DNA of 64,000 nt, from assembly GCA_033557465.1 (NCBI GenBank), contig CM066043.1:76910662-76974661 (forward strand), given 5' to 3'. Below, piece after piece: positions 11,599-21,278 of the stretch. The translations under genes were made by a program, and so were the position numbers. The DNA comes from Ichthyophis bannanicus (taxonomy: Eukaryota > Chordata > Amphibia > Gymnophiona > Ichthyophiidae). Within the stretch, counting starts at the first letter, position 1, and the number at the start of each line of letters is the position of its first letter. The notes below the pieces were generated by a model that saw only the letters and a list, made by a program, of their open reading frames with translations, was not told the origin of the DNA and searched no databases.

Positions 11599-11614
11599 TG
11601 GCGTAGTTGGCAGG
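11599..11614 (+). promoter_or_regulatory. candidate primer-binding site
   Basis: TGGCGTAGTTGGCAGG lies 3 bp after the 5' LTR end, where the tRNA primer site of LTR elements is expected, and it begins with the usual TGG. I cannot name the matching tRNA. Confidence 0.5.
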
Positions 11615-11942
11615 ATTTTTGCATAAGACAGCAAAAGGAATAAGCACAGAGGATTACAGTCTGCAAGGAAAAAAACATCTTAAAGGAGAAGCACTGTCAA
11701 GCAGGTTCCTGCCACCAAGAGCTGACCAGAAAAGGAAACTTTCTCATAGGCTGACCCCTGCCAGGAGACTCAGGTAAAGGGTACCTAGGCCTGTGCAGGG
11801 AGGATAAAGAGTGAGAAAGAGGGTGTTGGTGGGCAGAGGGAAGACGGTGGAAAAAAGAAAAAAAAATATATACATAGAAGTAGCGGTATCGCACTTGGTT
11901 TGGTTTTTTTTCTTGTTTCTCCCACAGGTACATTAGTGAAAG

Positions 11943-13289
11943 ATGGAGCCTCAAGATGTAGCTCACTGGATGAAGGAGCAGTGGGATAAGCAGGTCAAGC
12001 TCATCCACTTTCTACAGGAGCAGACCACGCAGACTATACAAGCACAGCAGAAGCCATTGATTGAGGCCATAGAAGTTTTACTGAAGAAACCAGTGGACAC
12101 TGGAGCGGATATCCCCATGACATTGCAAGCTGCAGGAATGAGGTCGTATGAGGCTTTTTCTTTAAGGCCATTACAGCCTCAGGATAACCTGGACGACTAT
12201 TTGGACGCTTTCGAGCGTATAGCCACTACTCTAAAATGGCCAGAAGAGCAATGGGCCATTCGGTTCGCCCTATCGCTCTCTGGAGAGGCGCTTTCGGCCT
12301 ATAAGGCTATGCCCGCGGAGTTAGCCTCTAACTATCTTGAGGTCAAAAAGGCCGTAAAAGATAGGTTAGGGCTTACCCCTCTTCATTACCAGAGAATGTT
12401 GAGAGAGGCAGTGATTAAGCCCCAGGAAACTCCTAAAGCCCTAGCACAAAGATTAAAGAGTCTAGCAAGAAAATGGTTGTTAGCAGAAGGTGCAACAATG
12501 GAAACAGTCATAGATAAAATTGTATTGGAACAATTTCTACAGGCTGTTCCCAGCGGGCTAAAAACTTTCCTTACCCTCCAGCAGTGCCAGACCTCGGAGG
12601 ATGCAGCTACTCTGGCAGAGCGATACTTCGCTGCTGAGAGAACTGACACCTCGGGGCATGGTATCTGGCTAGCATCAGGGAGAAGGAAAGAGAATAGGAA
12701 AGGAAAATATGTACATGATAGGATGTATAACCCTGCAGCAGTAAATGTTAATGTCTCTGATGATGATGTTCATCCCATGCCTAAGGGTAAATGTTTTAGG
12801 TGTGGAAAGGCTGGGCATTACCAAAGATCCTGTACCGAACGGATGGTTTTGATGACAGGGACAGAGGAAGAGGAGAAGGATGAATACCGCATACAAGTGC
12901 AAGTGGAAGGTATATATACCTTAGCGCTACTTGACTCGGGGGCTGACCAGAGTCTGATTTCCAAAGAACTCTGGGAGCTCATAGAGGAGAACCGTCAGTC
13001 GCCCCCGAGTCGAGCAGACAGTCATGTGAAGGTCAAATGTGTGCACGGCACGTTTGTTCCTTATCCTTTACACAAAGCTGTCATAAAAGGTTTAGGCACC
13101 ACTGAAGTGATGAAAATGGCTATAGTTCCAAAACTCCCAGATGATGTAGTTTTAGGAAAAGATTGGCCTCCTTTACACTATAAGTTAGAAAAAGAGTGGG
13201 CTATTAAGTTGGGGCTAATATCCACTCGCTCTCAGGCAGGACCCTCAAAGGATGGGGGAGGGTCACCAGAGCACACTAAGGACCCGTAA
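11943..13289 (+). CDS. gag: Gag-protease polyprotein with SCAN-like capsid segment
   Basis: A 448-codon frame forming the structural polyprotein of the retrotransposon particle. Residues about 60-140 form the capsid N-terminal region. Residues about 145-235 closely resemble a SCAN domain: a LAQRLKSLARKWL helix, then an IVLEQFLQAVP block and an EDAATLAERY helix. A CCHC zinc knuckle (CFRCGKAGHYQRSC) lies near residue 285. An aspartic-protease active site (LLDSGADQSLIS) lies near residue 330. The frame closes with TAA at 13287-13289, but the same reading frame continues as linker and integrase, so this stop is either a mutation or a readthrough point. SCAN domains are known to derive from Gmr1-like gypsy capsids. 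Confidence 0.9.
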   Translation: MEPQDVAHWMKEQWDKQVKLIHFLQEQTTQTIQAQQKPLIEAIEVLLKKPVDTGADIPMTLQAAGMRSYEAFSLRPLQPQDNLDDYLDAFERIATTLKWPEEQWAIRFALSLSGEALSAYKAMPAELASNYLEVKKAVKDRLGLTPLHYQRMLREAVIKPQETPKALAQRLKSLARKWLLAEGATMETVIDKIVLEQFLQAVPSGLKTFLTLQQCQTSEDAATLAERYFAAERTDTSGHGIWLASGRRKENRKGKYVHDRMYNPAAVNVNVSDDDVHPMPKGKCFRCGKAGHYQRSCTERMVLMTGTEEEEKDEYRIQVQVEGIYTLALLDSGADQSLISKELWELIEENRQSPPSRADSHVKVKCVHGTFVPYPLHKAVIKGLGTTEVMKMAIVPKLPDDVVLGKDWPPLHYKLEKEWAIKLGLISTRSQAGPSKDGGGSPEHTKDP

Positions 13290-14870
13290 GGGGATCCAAA
13301 AGAGAAAGACACTCAAAGGGAGGACCCAGAGGAGGAAGAGTTAGTTACTCTCCCTAGCCACGAGGATATAATATATCCCTCTGAGAAAATAGAGAGGAAA
13401 GAGAAAGCTAAAAAGCGCAAGGAAAGACAAGCTAGAACCCGGGGGAGGGCCGAACTTGAAGGTTCCATAGGGTTATCATGGGTACCGGCGGAGGTGGTGA
13501 AAAAATTTCCCTCCTTTCCCATGGAGCAAAGGGCTGACCCAGCGCTGAAGAAGGCATTCAAATGGGCAAAAGAGGTTAGACAAAACCTACCCAGGTTTTT
13601 CTTAGAGGATGACCTCCTATATAGAGAGTCTATAAATCCCCATAATGATGCTGTGCGAAAACAACTAGTGGTTCCCGTGACTTTTAAAGCCAGTGTTTTA
13701 AGATTGGCCCATGATCATCCGGTGGGGTGTCATAAGGGGGTTCAGGGTACGCTGGACCAAATCTTAACTAGGTTTTATTGGCCAGGGATTTTTAAAGAGA
13801 CGCGACAGTACTGTGAGGCTTGTCCAAGCTGTCAAAGGGTGACGGTTGCGAAGCCTAAGGCAGTGCCAATGGTCTCGACCCCACGATAGCAACTCCTATT
13901 AATAGATTGGGTATGGACATCATTGGACCTCTGGTGAAAACGCCGAGAGGATTTAAGTATATCTTAGTTGTGGTTGACCATGCCACCCGGTTCCCTTGGG
14001 CCATTCCCTTGCGGAACACGTCAGCTAGGTTGATAGCTCTAGAGTTAATTAAACTCTTTTGTGAAGTAGGTTTCCCTAGGGAAGTCCTGACTGATCAGGG
14101 GAGCAATTTTCTCTCACGACATCTGGCCATGGTTTGGGAAGCCTTTGGCATTCTCCACATCAAAACATCTGCTTACCATCCCCAATCGAATGGACTGGTG
14201 GAACGTACAAACCAGTCGATTAAGCAGCTATTACGCAGGGGTCTGACGAAAAAAGAAATGCAAGAGTGGGATACGTTACTCCCGTTCACATTGTATGCTT
14301 GCAGGGAGCGCATACAGACGTCCCTGGGGGCATCCCCATACGAGTTATTGTTTGGCCGCACTCCAAGAGGTATCTTGTATATTTTGCACGAGCAATGGGT
14401 GGAGCCAACCATACAGGAGGTAGGGGTACCCCAATTTCTTAAAGAACTAAGGCAGCGCTTGGAAAGAACCGCTAGAGCCTCTAGAGAAAATCTACAGGCT
14501 AGTAAGAATAAACAAAAGCGATATTATGATAAGGGCACCAAGCAGCGACACCTAAAAATTGGTGATAAGGTCTTGATCCAGGTATCCGACCCCGGACCAA
14601 AATTTGAGTCCAGGTGGAGGGGCCCGGGAACAGTGGTGGGGAAGGTTGGCCCTGTGTCTTATAAAGTAGAAAATGAGAGGGGCCGCCAACAGACATACCA
14701 CATTAACGTCCTTAAGTTGTGGAAGGAACGGTCTGCCATGGCTAGTTTAGTCACACTGATATACCACGATAGACCCCAGAGACTGGAGCCTAGAGGTAGG
14801 TCTCAAAAAGGTATTCCCGGCTGTCAGGTAAGGACTGCAGCCAGGAATAGTTTAAGGGGGGGGGGGGGGA
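13290..14870 (+). pseudogene. integrase of gypsy element, one frameshift, joined to the LTR frame
   Basis: The integrase inserts element cDNA into chromosomes. After a charged linker (13290-13490) comes the HHCC zinc module at about 13700-13850 (HDHPVGCHKG and CEACPSCQ). The catalytic core has D in GMDIIGPL (13915), D in TDQGSNF (about 14092) and E in NGLVERTNQ (about 14200), that is DD(35)E-like. A C-terminal basic/SH3-like part ends near 14755. A single-base shift near 13880, in a C-rich stretch, separates zinc module and core. No RT or RNase H follows. The core frame stays open through the polypurine tract into the 3' LTR and ends only inside the DNA transposon at 15841. Confidence 0.88.
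14854..14870 (+). promoter_or_regulatory. polypurine tract before the 3' LTR
   Basis: AA followed by 14 G and one A ends 2 bp before the 3' LTR, the standard position of the plus-strand primer. The G run length also sets the frame linking integrase to the LTR frame, and homopolymer length is uncertain. Confidence 0.8.
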
Positions 14871-16079
14871 TTTGTCATGGTCCAGGGCAGAATAGACCAG
14901 AGGAAATGCAGGAAAATGCTCGGGGGAGTTTTAAAAGGCACACTGAGAAGCACATGGCTAGGGGTTGCCATGAGCAACAAAGGAAAACACAAGCTCATGC
15001 TGCAGCAAAACACCCAGAGAGAGCATTACGTAAGGGCTCATTAGTAAGGCAGAAACAGCTGCAGGAGGTTAGCCCAATGGAAGTCTCAAGCTATGACGCA
15101 GTTAAAATAGGGCCAGCTTTGAGCACAGAAAAAGAAGAGAGGAGGAAGGAGAGAACCAACAGATACACGAGGAGCACAACAGGAAGCTCAGCTAAAGGCA
15201 CGAGGAAAGAAGGAAGTTACTACACCAGCCCAGAAGCAGTTGACAGAACTGTAGGATACAGAAAGACTGCAACTAGCAGAAAAGCCATTTCCAGAAACCA
15301 AGGCAGAGGAAGGGATAGAGAGAGATCCCAGGAGCCATACTGGAGTGGTTCTGAAGAAGAATCTATCTGCTCTGAAGGAGAGTTTGCCTCAGAAGAATTC
15401 TCTCAGGTCAGTGTTTTAAACCAGGGCTACAATAAGGAAAACCCTGGCTGTGAGCTGACGAGAATTGCTTATAGCAAACCGAGGGAGAGAGAGATAGATA
15501 ACAGGCTTAGCAGTCACACTTCTAAGCAAACAAACCGACGCTGGGCTGGGAAGCACCCTGGTGAATGGAATAGAGGGGCCCTGGAATTTCTGTCTAGAGA
15601 TCTGAGAGGGAAAGATCCTGTGAGGGCAGAAGCCAGACTCTATGGTAACCAGCCTTTCCTCACTGATAGAAATGAGAGCAGCTTCAGCTATGAAGAAAGA
15701 GAGTTAAATGATTGCCAGAGAAGTTACAGCCCTGAGCAAGTTTGCACAGAAGAAAGTCCTGAAGACATGGATTATGAATGTTGTGCTGATACTGATAACA
15801 CAGGTACACTACCAAAAAACTGCCTCCAGTTTTGCAACTGATTCCTATAGATTTTGGGGTGCTGAATCCAGGAAAAATAGCCAAAATGTTCCATCACGTC
15901 ACGTTTTCTTGCAAAATTAGATTTCTTACCCATATAAGGAATGTTCACATAATTTCTTTTTAGCCGACTGCAGTTTATTTTCTTGGCCCAAAATAGAGGT
16001 TGTAATGGTTAACTAACTAGAAACACTCCCTCATGATATTTTAGAGTGTTTTGTATTCATTTTATACATTAACAGGACA

Positions 16080-16307
16080 ATTGGGAGGCGGGGGGCTAAA
16101 TCCAGTACTCGCGCTGGCGCATGTTCTTTCCTGTTCGCCTCGCCTCGCCTCGTTCGCTCGCTCAAACACGGTGGTTGCGACATGAACGTTCCTGTCAAAT
16201 TTCAGTTTCTTGCAAGTTCATTATTACCTTTTGTTTGCTCAGTCGTAATCCAGCTTTATTCCGAAGTGGTTCACTACAGTTGTAGTTTGCAGTGCTGTGT
16301 ATTTGTG
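16080..16307 (+). promoter_or_regulatory. GC-rich presumed promoter region of the DNA transposon
   Basis: An abrupt GC-rich segment with CGCGCTGGCGC and a CGCCTCG repeat run near 16137-16165 lies upstream of the transposase start, in an otherwise AT-rich flank. Promoter function is inferred from position and composition. Confidence 0.4.
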
Positions 16308-18057
16308 ATGGCTCACAGAGCCAGAGGTTGCGTCAACTCTCCGGACTGTTTTTGTTTTATTTGTGGGGAATATACCGTGAAAAAGCGGCAGAGGAACATT
16401 TCTGCATTTATTAAAAAAGTATATTTCGCCTATTTCGGTTTGAAGTTAGGCGATCAAGACAAACCGTGGGCTCCTCACAAAGTGTGCAAGACATGTGAGG
16501 AAGATCTACGCTTATGGATGAAAGGTAAAAAACAAGCATTTCGTTTCGGAATACCTATGATGTGGCGTGAACAAAGAGACCACAGCAGTGACTGCTATTT
16601 TTGCTCTTGCATTGTGAAGGGATACAACTTAAAAAATAAGAACGTAATAAGTTACCCCAACCTTCCCTCAGCAATTAGGCCTATGCCTCATAGCAACGAA
16701 GTACCTGTGCCTGAACCACCAAAATCTTTGGATCATATTTGTGTGGATGGTTCTGATCATGATGAGACTCATCAGATGGCTTTTCCCGATGAGTCCAGTA
16801 CTTCCGAGTTTGAAACTGAACCAGATCCGAAACCTGAACTTTTCTCTCAAGCTGAATTGAATGATTTAGTCCGGGATTTAGGACTCCTAAAAGATGCTGC
16901 CCAACTGCTAGGTTCTCGGCTTAAACAGAAAAATCTATTGTCACCAGGAACAACTTTTTATTGGTACTGCAACCGCGAGACACAATTTTTGAAGTATTTC
17001 AGCAAAGAGGAAGATTTGGTATTTTGCAACGATATATACGGAGTGATGGAAAAGTTTAAACTCAAGTATGATCCTGCTGATGGCGGCTGTTCATTGATTC
17101 GTCAAAAGACAGCATAAAAGGTGTTCTTCTTCATAATGGCAACACATTCGCTTTAGTTCCTATTGCTCACTCTGTTATTCTCCAAGAAAAATACGAGAAT
17201 TTGGCCCTGATTCTTCAGAAGATTCGTTATGATGAGCATAAGTGGATGATTTGTGGAGACTTTAAAATTCTATCCATGCTATTAGGGCAGCAATCCGGTT
17301 TCACCAAATATCCCTGCTTCCTTTGCTTGTGGGATAGCCGGGCCCGCGACCTACACTGGGGGAAAAAAGAAAGGCCAATTCGGGAGTATTTGAGACCCGG
17401 TGAGAAAAATGTTCTTCATGAGAGCTTGGTACCTCGTGATAAAATTCTATTACCACCTCTCCACATTAAGTTGGGTCTCATTAAGCAATTCATCAAGTCC
17501 CTTCCAAAAGATGGTGAGTGCTTTCGGTACCTTTGCTCAAAGTTCCCCCGACTTTCTGAAGCAAAGCTAAAGGAAGGAGTGTTTGTTGGCCCTGATATAA
17601 GGAAACTCATTTCAGATGGAGCATTCGCTGAAACGATGTCTGAGAAGGAAAAAGAAGCCTGGGATTCCTTCAAGGATGTTGTTCTCAAATTCTTGGGGAA
17701 CAGGCGGGATGAGAACTATAAGGATATTGTTGCCAGGATGCTCAATGCCTTCAAAGAACAAGGCTGTAACATGAGCCTGAAAGTCCATTTCTTGCACTCC
17801 CATGTGAACTACTTTCCCGAAAACTTGGGGGCGTACAGTGAAGAACAAGGTGAAAGGTTTCACCAGGACATCAAGGACGCAGAGAGAAGGTACCAAGGAA
17901 GATGGAACACCACTATGATGGCTGATTTCTGCTGGTTGCTGCTGCGGGAAACCCCAGATTAAAAATACGCCAAGCAGCGCACCAAGAGAAGCATTCGGGG
18001 GAAGAAGAAACGGGCCCACCAGGAGATTGATTGGCCCAAGAATGACTTTAAAATCTA
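16308..18057 (+). pseudogene. candidate transposase with zinc-binding cysteines, one frameshift
   Basis: I chose the ATG at 16308 because the related copy at 45659 starts at the matching point; an upstream ATG at 16182 is also open. The N-terminus has paired cysteines (CFICGEY near 16355, HKVCKTC near 16490, CYFCSC near 16600), then an acidic linker. Around 17080 a one-base shift breaks the frame, and the second copy continues in register past this point. The downstream part has GDFK (17255), a KYPCFLCLWDSR cysteine pair (about 17308-17343), LPPLHIKLGLIK (about 17452-17487), LHSHVNYFPENLGA near 17795 and SEEQGERFHQDI (about 17837). These Asp, His and Glu positions are candidate RNase-H-like catalytic residues. 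A stop at 17960 is followed by a lysine/arginine-rich in-frame tail to 18057. Role and catalysis are inferred. Confidence 0.75.
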
Positions 18058-18637
18058 AACTGTGTTGACAAATATCGTGTTTTTACTAAACTTTGCAATA
18101 AAAATTTGCTAGTTATTTCCACAGTGTCGGATCTCATTTATTAGAATTTTATTTTCACACCATCGGGTGTTTGTCTTCATGTATTGCAATGGTGCGGTTT
18201 GCGTTTTCTATTCTTACATACATACCTGTACAACATTTTTTGCACATTTCTTTGCTTTGCTTTGTGTCTAACCTCGCTCTTATATGCTCAATGTTTGTGC
18301 ACATGTATGTGGCTGTTTTAAGTGCAGACAATTTTGCTACCATCACAGTGTGTTTTGTTGACATTACTCTATTCTTATGTGCTGCCTTGTTACAATTTTC
18401 TTTATTCTTATTTGAATAACTACTAAACAATTAGTATAAAGAATTCATCCAAGAAACTTTTATCTCGATCGCACTCAATCTGAAACGTTCACCTCAAACT
18501 GCTAACCCAATGTAGCAAAAAATCTGTACGTGATGGAGCAAATTGGTTACCAGATTTGGATTCAGCGCACCAAAAACGTAAAAATCAATCGAAACATTAG
18601 AGGCAGTTTAAAAAAATTTTTTTTTAGTGTACCTGTG
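18058..18637 (+). other. 3' non-coding part of the DNA transposon
   Basis: It contains AATAAA near 18098, soon after the transposase end, then about 500 bp without a supported gene. The last 80 bp form the right inverted terminus. Confidence 0.6.
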
Positions 18638-19070
18638 TAATTACTCTAGAATGGACTGTACGCTAGTTCTTTCAGATGCTATAACCTCTTTTTGCTGAAG
18701 TGCCGTTCCCATTGAAATCGGTGCAGGTGGCACTGATTTCAACAGCACAGTTCTTCTGAAAAGTAAGAAAACTGTTTTCCTGTTTTGTTTGTTTAAGCTG
18801 AAGAGAAGCATTTTTGTTATCCTTACTGATCCTTTTGTGTTACCAGAAAAATATGGTTTATTTTCTTTTTGTAACATTGATGCAAGAATTCTCCCGGGAC
18901 GGGAAATAAAACCTCTTGAAAGCTTAGTCACTCGCGCACAACTACTTTCTTATTGACTGGATATTGGGATACACAAACCCAGGGGACATTATAAAGTCCC
19001 TGCTTGAAATAAGAGGACCCCACTGCACATCTCCAGCCTTCCACCACAGGGGCCTGGGGAGTCGGTGACA

Positions 19071-19300
19071 CAAGGCATTGAAAAGGTCAGTCAGTGGAGC
19101 TGCTAGAACGTCCCCAAGTTCCCTCAGTATTCTAGGGTGTATCCCATCCAGTTCCATCGCTTTGTTTACTTTAAGTTTAGCTAGTTTCCCACGAATAGAG
19201 TCTTCTGAAAATTGTTCAAGATGCTCCTTGCTTCTGTTCCTGTTTTGAGGGTGTTTTCTGAGCTCCTGCTCCTGGTTCTTCATCTGTGAACACAGAACAG
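19071..19300 (-). pseudogene. CR1-like LINE, 5' part of the minus-strand host copy
   Basis: On the minus strand this encodes the start of the RT region, with VNKAMELDGIHPRIL near 19190-19145 and LGDVLAAPLTDLFN, running directly into the segment at 10240. It appears 5'-truncated near 19300. Confidence 0.8.
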
Positions 19301-19567
19301 AAATATTTGTTGCTAGATGATCAATAGGGATATGTATTGGTTTAAAATGAAATCAAAATTGGAGATATCTATCAATCATCTCAATCCAAAACATGGCACT
19401 GAAAAATACAGAATTCAGGTTTTTCTTCCCTGTTTGTTCAGGACCAGGCTGCCTTTGAAATGGTACTCCTTGAGTTGGAAGGCAGGCATCATACAGAAGC
19501 GCCACTAGGACTCCAAGGGGGCTATTTCTAGCAAGCACTGTTGCATTGTTGGTGATTTCCATTCTTG
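19301..19567. other. no recognisable gene
   Basis: Short open frames only, with no family motif. Confidence 0.4.
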
Positions 19568-19917
19568 ATTGGCCCAAAGTTTGTGTGGTCTACAGCTGTA
19601 TGTAAAATATTAACTGGATTGTTTGCCTCATGAATCTATTGACTCCTGCTAGTACAGAGATTTACTGCAAAGACTTTTCTTTTACCATGTTCTTATGCCA
19701 GAAATTCTGTGAAACTATGTCTAAGTACATTGTCAGAGAAATTTACCAAACCTAATCCAGATCCTGCTTGTTCAATTAACACTAGAACCCCAAAAGGAAT
19801 TTTACCTAGAAACCCCAAAGTGTGTCAGTTGACGCATCCTCACGACAACTGCATTTAGCATGAAATGCAGATGTGAATTAATGTGAAGTTACTTATTTGT
19901 GAAATACGTGCAGTATG

Positions 19918-19938
19918 TGACGTCATTATATGACGTCA
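19918..19938. promoter_or_regulatory. paired TGACGTCA (CRE-like) palindromes
   Basis: TGACGTCA occurs at 19918-19925 and again at 19931-19938. This 8-mer is the consensus CREB/ATF binding site. Activity is not shown. Confidence 0.4.
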
Positions 19939-20074
19939 TCATGTGTTTTGTTTGTAATGTCAGAATAAAACTGTAAACAGTGATTGAGATATGCCACCTC
20001 GTGGGAACATGAATTTCAAAGTATGTCAATTGACGCATCCAAGACAATTGAGTGCGTCAATTGATGTACTTTGG

Positions 20075-20885
20075 GGCTTCTAGGTATCTAGGCGTCATCA
20101 TCGACCAAGCTCTCACCCTCAAACAACAAATCAACAAAACCGCCGGGATGATATTCCACAAAGCCAAAACTATTCAACGCCTCCGGCCCCTCCTAGAACA
20201 TCACGACTTCAGGACAGTAATGCAAGCGGTGACACTCCCTCACCTGGACTTCTGCAACATAATCTATCATGGACTTCCTGCCTCGCACACCAACTCCCTC
20301 CGTACAGCCTTGAACACTACAGCAAGGATTATTCAAAATGCAAAAAAACGGGACCACATCACCCCAACCCTAAGAGACCTTCACCTCCTTCCAGTGCAAG
20401 CAAGAATCAAGTACAAAGCTATCTTACTCATCCACAAAACAATCCACCACACACAGAACACCTCACTACACCCCTTACTGCCTCGACCATCCCACAACAG
20501 ATCAACCAGACATTCCTCCAATAACTCTATCGTTGTCCCCCACAAAAGAACCAAAACCACACAACGGACCTGCAACAGAGCATTCGAACTTTATGCTCCA
20601 TCCCTCTGGAACTCTCTACCAAATCACATCAAGAACAACGCTGACATCTCATCATTTAGGAAACAGCTGAAGACAATCCTATTCCGTGAACATCTTTTTA
20701 CCACCATGACCTAATACTTAGATTCAACAGGAGTAAATTATGTCTATGTCTACCCAAATCACTAATTGTTGACCTTGGTGATGGCCCCACCCAAAAGAAT
20801 TACCCCGTCCTATGTTACGTGTTCCACCGCTTTGACCCGGTGAAAAGCGGGATATAAATGCAGTTAAATAAATAAAATAAAATAA
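20075..20885 (+). pseudogene. L2-like LINE 3' fragment (RT C-terminus and tail)
   Basis: The frame begins with a YLGVIIDQALTLKQQI block. It continues through LPHLDFCNIIYHGLP, an ITPTLRDLHLLPVQARIKYK block and LWNSLPNHIKN, the thumb/C-terminal order of L2-clade LINEs, and stops near 20712. The non-coding tail ends with GATATAAATGCAGTTAAATAAATAAA. It is 5'-truncated and lies within the TTAA element. The C-terminal frame is open for over 200 codons, so this is a fairly young copy. Confidence 0.8.
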
Positions 20886-21278
20886 ATTCATTTTCCCGCT
20901 AGGTGGTGAATCTGTCATTAATTTTCAATGCACATATTTGAACATCTTGACTTTGCTAACAAAGTCATGGAACATGACTCACTTGGTTCTAGCAGTGGCA
21001 CTGGTATACAACTTCGAAGATGCATTTGCGTCAATTGACGCACTTTGGGGCTTCTAGTGTTAATGATGATCAACCAGGATCTGGATTAGGCTTGGTAAAC
21101 ATCTCTGATTACTTTTAATTCAACTGGAGATTTGCCTGTTACGCTGTGCCCTAACTGATTTTAATTTAACCGACGGTTTGCCTGCTACTTTATGCCCTGA
21201 CTTTAATAGATTCACAAGGAAAATTATCCAGTTAGTAATTTTCTATACAGCTCTAGAGCAGACAGACTTTGGGCCAAT

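Larger units (their letters stand above)
15799..18637 (+). mobile_element. 2839-bp DNA transposon of an unassigned family, TAA target duplication
   Basis: It starts CACAGGTACACT and ends AGTGTACCTGTG, a perfect 12-bp terminal inverted repeat. An imperfect extension follows: ACTGCCTC on the left mirrors GAGGCAGT on the right, and GGGGTGCTGAATCC near 15856 mirrors GGATTCAGCGCACC near 18561. TAA flanks both ends (15796-15798 and 18638-18640), while the 5' LTR has a single TAA at 11164-11166, proving a 3-bp duplication. Inside is one candidate transposase gene (16308-18057). TWA duplications are typical of PIF/Harbinger, but the protein shows no Harbinger or Myb-like signature that I recognise. 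Being inside a young LTR, it moved recently. Confidence 0.9.
10241..19070 (+). mobile_element. Ty3/gypsy LTR retrotransposon (Gmr1-like), internally deleted, split by a DNA transposon
   Basis: A pair of about 1355-bp LTRs (TGTCA...TGACA) flanks a 3277-bp interior encoding gag with a SCAN-like capsid segment, protease and integrase. The target duplication is CAAG (10237-10240 and 19071-19074), and the host LINE frame rejoins seamlessly when the insert is removed. Reverse transcriptase and RNase H are absent, so the copy is non-autonomous. The LTRs differ at only a handful of positions by eye, so insertion was recent. The 3' LTR carries the DNA transposon at 15799-18637. Confidence 0.92.
14873..19070 (+). 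repeat. 3' LTR of gypsy element, split by DNA transposon
   Basis: The LTR occupies 14873-15798 and 18641-19070, with the DNA transposon and one TAA between. Without the insert it is 1356 bp, one base longer than the 5' LTR. AATAAA lies near 18906. It ends GGTGACA at 19070, followed by CAAG. Confidence 0.92.
19780..21059. mobile_element. TTAA-flanked (piggyBac-type) non-autonomous element carrying an L2 fragment
   Basis: TTAA borders both sides (19776-19779 and 21060-21063). Termini are CACTAGAACCCCAAA and TTTGGGGCTTCTAGTG, imperfect inverted repeats. Subterminal TGCGTCAATTGACGCA-like palindromes occur near 19827, 20050 and 21028. TTAA duplication is the hallmark of piggyBac; no transposase is present. 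A third copy of the end motif at about 20069-20083 abuts the L2-like fragment, so this may be two small related elements. Confidence 0.6.
19568..21278. mobile_element. palindromic non-autonomous DNA element (outer), interrupted
   Basis: The ends are ATTGGCCCAAAGT (19568-19580) and its perfect complement ACTTTGGGCCAAT (21266-21278). The arms stay complementary inward for about 200 bp: TGTATGTAAAATATTAACTG against CAGTTAGTAATTTTCTATAC, and CCTAATCCAGATCCTG against CAGGATCTGGATTAGG. The centre has been replaced by a TTAA-flanked insertion. A related decayed arm lies at 58864-59050. Confidence 0.7.

Noticed and set aside
15841..15920. Extra coding beyond the integrase-LTR frame
   Set aside because: The last codons of that frame read into the terminus of the inserted DNA transposon.
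15799..18637. Assignment of the DNA transposon to PIF/Harbinger because of the TAA duplication
   Set aside because: The protein lacks recognisable Harbinger features and no second Myb-like gene is present; duplication length alone is insufficient.
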